This document shows, one piece after another, positions 61,670 through 64,000 of a stretch of 64,000 nt of DNA. The translations under genes and the position numbers were made by a program. This stretch comes from Gracilibacillus timonensis (GTDB lineage Bacteria; Bacillota; Bacilli; Bacillales; Amphibacillaceae): assembly GCF_900086715.1 (NCBI RefSeq), contig NZ_FLKH01000011.1, positions 682,001 to 746,000 on the forward strand, read 5' to 3'. Each line of letters starts with the position of its first letter. The stretch's first letter is position 1. The notes beneath the pieces are model-generated. The model did no database searches and had not been told where the DNA came from. It saw only the letters and a list, made by a program, of their open reading frames with translations.

Positions 61670-63529
61670 ATGAAGACAAAACCGATTGCGGAACTAACGT
61701 TTCAGCCATTAACGACTAACGAGATAAAACCCAAGGGCTGGCTATTACGCCAGCTTCAGATTCAAGCGGAAGGACTTAGTGGTCATTTAGACAAGTTTTG
61801 GCCAGATATTAAAGACAGTAAATGGATTGGTGGAGATAAAGAGGGATGGGAGCGGGTGCCTTATTGGTTAGATGGTTTTATTCCTCTAGCTTATTTATTA
61901 GATGATGAAGATATGAAATCGCGTGCCAAAAAGTATATGGATGCTATTATAGACGGACAAGAAGAAGATGGCTGGATTTGCCCATGTCCTAAAGAAAAGA
62001 GAGGCCAATATGATATGTGGGCCTTATTTCTACTATTAAAAGTGTTGGTAGTTTACCATGATTGTAGTAAGGATGAAAGAGTAGAAGAGGTTGTTCATCG
62101 AGCGATGGTGAATTTCGACAAGCATATTGATCAATTTACTATCTTTGATTGGGCTTCTACCAGGTGGTTCGAAATGCTAATCCCTCTATATTGGCTCTAT
62201 GAAAGGAAACAAGAAGAATGGTTGCTTCAGCTAGCCGTTAAATTAAAGGCACAGGGGTTTGACTATGCCTCTTTATATGAAGACTGGCCTTATGAAAAGC
62301 CCAATTCCTCTGGACATTGGAGCCAAATGAGTCATGTAGTAAATCAAGCAATGGCAGTGAAATCATTAGCTTTGTTTAGCAGAATAAGTAAACAAGAGAC
62401 TGATCAGCAATTTGCAGATAAAATGCTTGAGCAATTATTAACTTTCCATGGCACGGCCACGGGTATATTTACAGGAGATGAGTGTCTGTCGGGAAACAGT
62501 CCTACCCAAGGAACCGAACTATGTGCAGTAGCAGAGTTTATGTATTCGCTAGAGAATCTTATTCAAGTAACTGGTGATGTAAAGTGGTCAGACCAACTAG
62601 AGTATATCGCTTATAATGCTTTGCCTGCAGCAATTAGCCCAGATATGTGGTCTCATCAGTATGATCAGATGGTCAATCAGGTGGAGTGTAGCAGAATTGA
62701 AGAAGGAAAACAGCCATTTCGAACGAATAATGGAGAGGCTCATATATTTGGGTTAGAACCTCATTTTGGGTGTTGCACTGCTAATTTTAACCAAGCCTGG
62801 CCTAAGTTTGCCTTATCCACTTTTATGAAAACAAAAAAAGGGATCGCTTGTACTGCATTTGCACCTGCAGAGGTAGAAACCACTATCAATGATCAAAAGG
62901 TAAAGATCGACCTTGAAACAGACTATCCTTTTCGTAACACTATGCAGTTCACCGTTCAGGTGGAGCGGCCTTGTGCCTTTGATATAGATATTAGGGTCCC
63001 GGCCTTTTGTTCAAGTGCAACGATAAATGGAAAGCAGGCAAAGAGTGGGGAATACTATCATATATCTAAGGTATGGACAGATGGAGAAACGATCGATGTG
63101 ATCTTATACTATGAGTCGGAATTTATAAATAGGCCAGAGGAGATGATCGCAGTTAGAAGAGGGCCACTCTTATTATCGATAGCCATTGAAGAAGAGTGGA
63201 ACAAAATAGACTATGGTGAGAACGAGACATTACGCGTTTATCCACATTGCGATTATGAAGTGACTCCTGTTTCACCATGGAATTATGCTTATGTGGATAA
63301 GGAGATAGACTTTCAATTCCATCAGGTGGCGGATATGCCTTTTAATCCTGCTGAACCACCACTTGAAGCTTCGGCAAAGGTAGTAGAAATTGATTGGCCC
63401 CAAAAAGATGGGGTAGTTACTAGAACCCCAGCAGGTAGAAAGCCAATGAGTGAAGTGAAGCAAGTTAAGCTTTTACCTTATGGATGTACCAATTTAAGAA
63501 TGACGGAGGTGCCATTTATTAAGCTTTGA
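61670..63529 (+). CDS. GH127/DUF1680-fold glycoside hydrolase
   Basis: The product is 619 residues from the ATG at 61670 with AAAGGTGGG upstream; earlier in-frame starts are poor. It is an (alpha/alpha)6-barrel protein of the GH127-like clan, as shown by the zinc/catalytic set Glu283-x-Cys285 in TELCAVAEF and Cys368-Cys369 in HFGCCTANF. The WLLRQLQIQAEGLSGHLDKFW start differs from the GH127 at 36216. The two share the fold and cysteines but little sequence, so the substrates probably differ. No signal peptide is seen; it would cleave oligosaccharides brought in by the ABC importer. A terminator follows at 63557. Confidence 0.85.
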   Translation: MKTKPIAELTFQPLTTNEIKPKGWLLRQLQIQAEGLSGHLDKFWPDIKDSKWIGGDKEGWERVPYWLDGFIPLAYLLDDEDMKSRAKKYMDAIIDGQEEDGWICPCPKEKRGQYDMWALFLLLKVLVVYHDCSKDERVEEVVHRAMVNFDKHIDQFTIFDWASTRWFEMLIPLYWLYERKQEEWLLQLAVKLKAQGFDYASLYEDWPYEKPNSSGHWSQMSHVVNQAMAVKSLALFSRISKQETDQQFADKMLEQLLTFHGTATGIFTGDECLSGNSPTQGTELCAVAEFMYSLENLIQVTGDVKWSDQLEYIAYNALPAAISPDMWSHQYDQMVNQVECSRIEEGKQPFRTNNGEAHIFGLEPHFGCCTANFNQAWPKFALSTFMKTKKGIACTAFAPAEVETTINDQKVKIDLETDYPFRNTMQFTVQVERPCAFDIDIRVPAFCSSATINGKQAKSGEYYHISKVWTDGETIDVILYYESEFINRPEEMIAVRRGPLLLSIAIEEEWNKIDYGENETLRVYPHCDYEVTPVSPWNYAYVDKEIDFQFHQVADMPFNPAEPPLEASAKVVEIDWPQKDGVVTRTPAGRKPMSEVKQVKLLPYGCTNLRMTEVPFIKL

Positions 63530-63556
63530 AAAATAGATAAGTTTATTATAGAAGTG

Positions 63557-63590
63557 ACTGGGTTATGTTTGTGAGGCTAACCCAGTTTTT
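63557..63590 (+). terminator. intrinsic terminator of the ABC importer/GH127-like operon
   Basis: ACTGGGTTA (63557-63565) and TAACCCAGT (63578-63586) pair perfectly and are followed by T5 (63586-63590). Confidence 0.88.
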
Positions 63591-63628
63591 CGTTGACTAG
63601 TGAAGGCAGTGCGCCGGTACCAAGACAA

Positions 63629-63726
63629 ATTTCAATCCACGCACCCATAAAGGATGCGACGCAGGCAAGCACACCGACACCATGTGATACCAGTATTTCA
63701 ATCCACGCACCCATAAAGGATGCGAC
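63629..63726 (-). CRISPR. two-repeat type I-C CRISPR remnant
   Basis: Two identical 32-nt repeats (63629-63660 and 63695-63726) flank one 34-nt spacer (63661-63694). On the minus strand the repeat begins GTCGCATCCTTTATGGGTGC and ends GTGGATTGAAAT, the well-known type I-C form, so the array is read leftward. No third repeat is found on either side and no cas gene lies in the window. A minus-strand reading frame over the array (63771-63577) is only translated repeat (VASFMGAWIEI twice). Cas genes may lie beyond the right edge. Confidence 0.88.
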
Positions 63727-63773
63727 AGCACACATCAGAAAGCCTTCCCAACCAAGGCAATAGACTATCAAAA

Positions 63774-63894
63774 GTGCTAACCTAAATATTTCTATTAATA
63801 AAATAGTAAAACCAATTGCTAACCTTCGATAAAACCACTATTGTAACAAGGTGCTAACCCCTTGGGTATTACATGTTTGCATAGGGTTAGCACC
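63774..63894. repeat. GCTAACC direct repeats and an inverted copy beside the CRISPR remnant
   Basis: GTGCTAACC occurs at 63774-63782 and 63851-63859, with TTGCTAACC at 63816-63824. The last copy forms an 11-bp perfect inverted repeat, GGTGCTAACCC (63850-63860) with GGGTTAGCACC (63884-63894). This lies where the leader of a leftward-read array would be. No gene is supported from 63895 to 64000. Confidence 0.6.
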
Positions 63895-64000
63895 GCGTTG
63901 AAAAATCAGTAGTTGTTTCAAATTGAATGTTTCTCTTGCTCCCAAATATCCCTTTTTGATTTATGCTTAGCAATAAAACGAATTGTAAATCAATTGGGTG

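Noticed and set aside
63577-63771. Minus-strand reading frame of 64 codons with a repeated VASFMGAWIEI
   Set aside because: It is the translation of the two CRISPR repeats; the period is the repeat-plus-spacer length, not a protein repeat.
63895-64000. Possible transposase C-terminus on the minus strand at the right edge (IRFIAKHKSKRDIWEQEKHSI)
   Set aside because: Only about 24 codons are visible, preceded by an in-frame stop; too little to call.

Overview
The window reads as chromosomal DNA of a low-GC Bacillota, most likely a Bacillaceae member of the salt-tolerant Virgibacillus/Gracilibacillus/Amphibacillus type. This is inferred from strong AGGAGG-type ribosome binding sites, a ComK homologue, CcpA-type cre sites, a YesM/YesN-type two-component pair, a CvfB homologue and an AT-rich base composition. 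No rRNA or tRNA gene was recognised. Most of the window is accessory: carbohydrate and small-molecule uptake and catabolism islands, separated by broken genes.

Layout. (1) 1-3.6 kb, minus strand: an anti-phage Gabija pair, gajA followed by gajB, with gajB running off the left edge. A decayed IS5/IS1182-like transposase (3.7-5.2 kb) abuts it. (2) 5.3-8.9 kb: comK diverging from a small sigma factor gene that is followed 2 nt later by an M15 cell-wall endopeptidase, then three XRE regulators. (3) 9.2-14.5 kb: an amidohydrolase, a NitT/TauT-type ABC importer and an M24-fold protein without the usual metal ligands. (4) 15-22.5 kb: a ROK-regulated amino-sugar type operon (NagB, aldose epimerase, M20 hydrolase, GPH symporter, ROK kinase) with a clear promoter and two inverted-repeat operators. 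(5) 22.6-25.3 kb: a truncated LacI gene, a 42-codon stub that may be the start of an AAA-type ATPase, a truncated permease and an intact sulfatase. (6) 25.5-30 kb: YdeI-like protein, WYL regulator, two VOC proteins and a relatively GC-rich ECF sigma/YciI pair. (7) 30.3-38 kb: RpiR fragment, TRAP transporter with an FAD-dependent oxidoreductase, LysR regulator and a GH127 enzyme. (8) 38.3-43.9 kb: cvfB with a structured upstream region, then an AraC regulator, an arabinose/fucose isomerase-like enzyme and an MFS transporter. (9) 44.2-54.5 kb: DeoR regulator, AllA-like cupin, a complete ECF transporter (S, T, A1, A2), ribokinase, an eIF2B-like isomerase, a BtpA/SgcQ protein, a broken sugar-acid kinase and a phosphoesterase. 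(10) 54.9-63.5 kb: YesM/YesN pair, sugar ABC importer and a second GH127-fold protein. (11) 63.6-63.9 kb: a two-repeat type I-C CRISPR remnant with a set of GCTAACC repeats beside it.

How it fits together. Regions 3, 4, 7, 8, 9 and 10 each pair a regulator or sensor with a transporter and catabolic enzymes, or at least two of these, as expected of a bacterium living on plant- or algal-derived saccharides. Two perfect cre matches (42356-42370 and 54903-54917) suggest CcpA repression of regions 8 and 10. The most unusual assembly is region 9. An ECF importer, normally a vitamin/micronutrient transporter, shares an operon with a kinase, an isomerase-fold protein and a putative nucleosidase-family protein. 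This suggests uptake and breakdown of a pentose-containing compound, but the substrate cannot be read from the sequence. Two genes in that region (EcfT and the sugar-acid kinase) are broken at homopolymer runs. These could be real mutations, slippage sites or sequencing errors.

Limits: all functions come from reading translated motifs and gene context. No database search or structure prediction was run.
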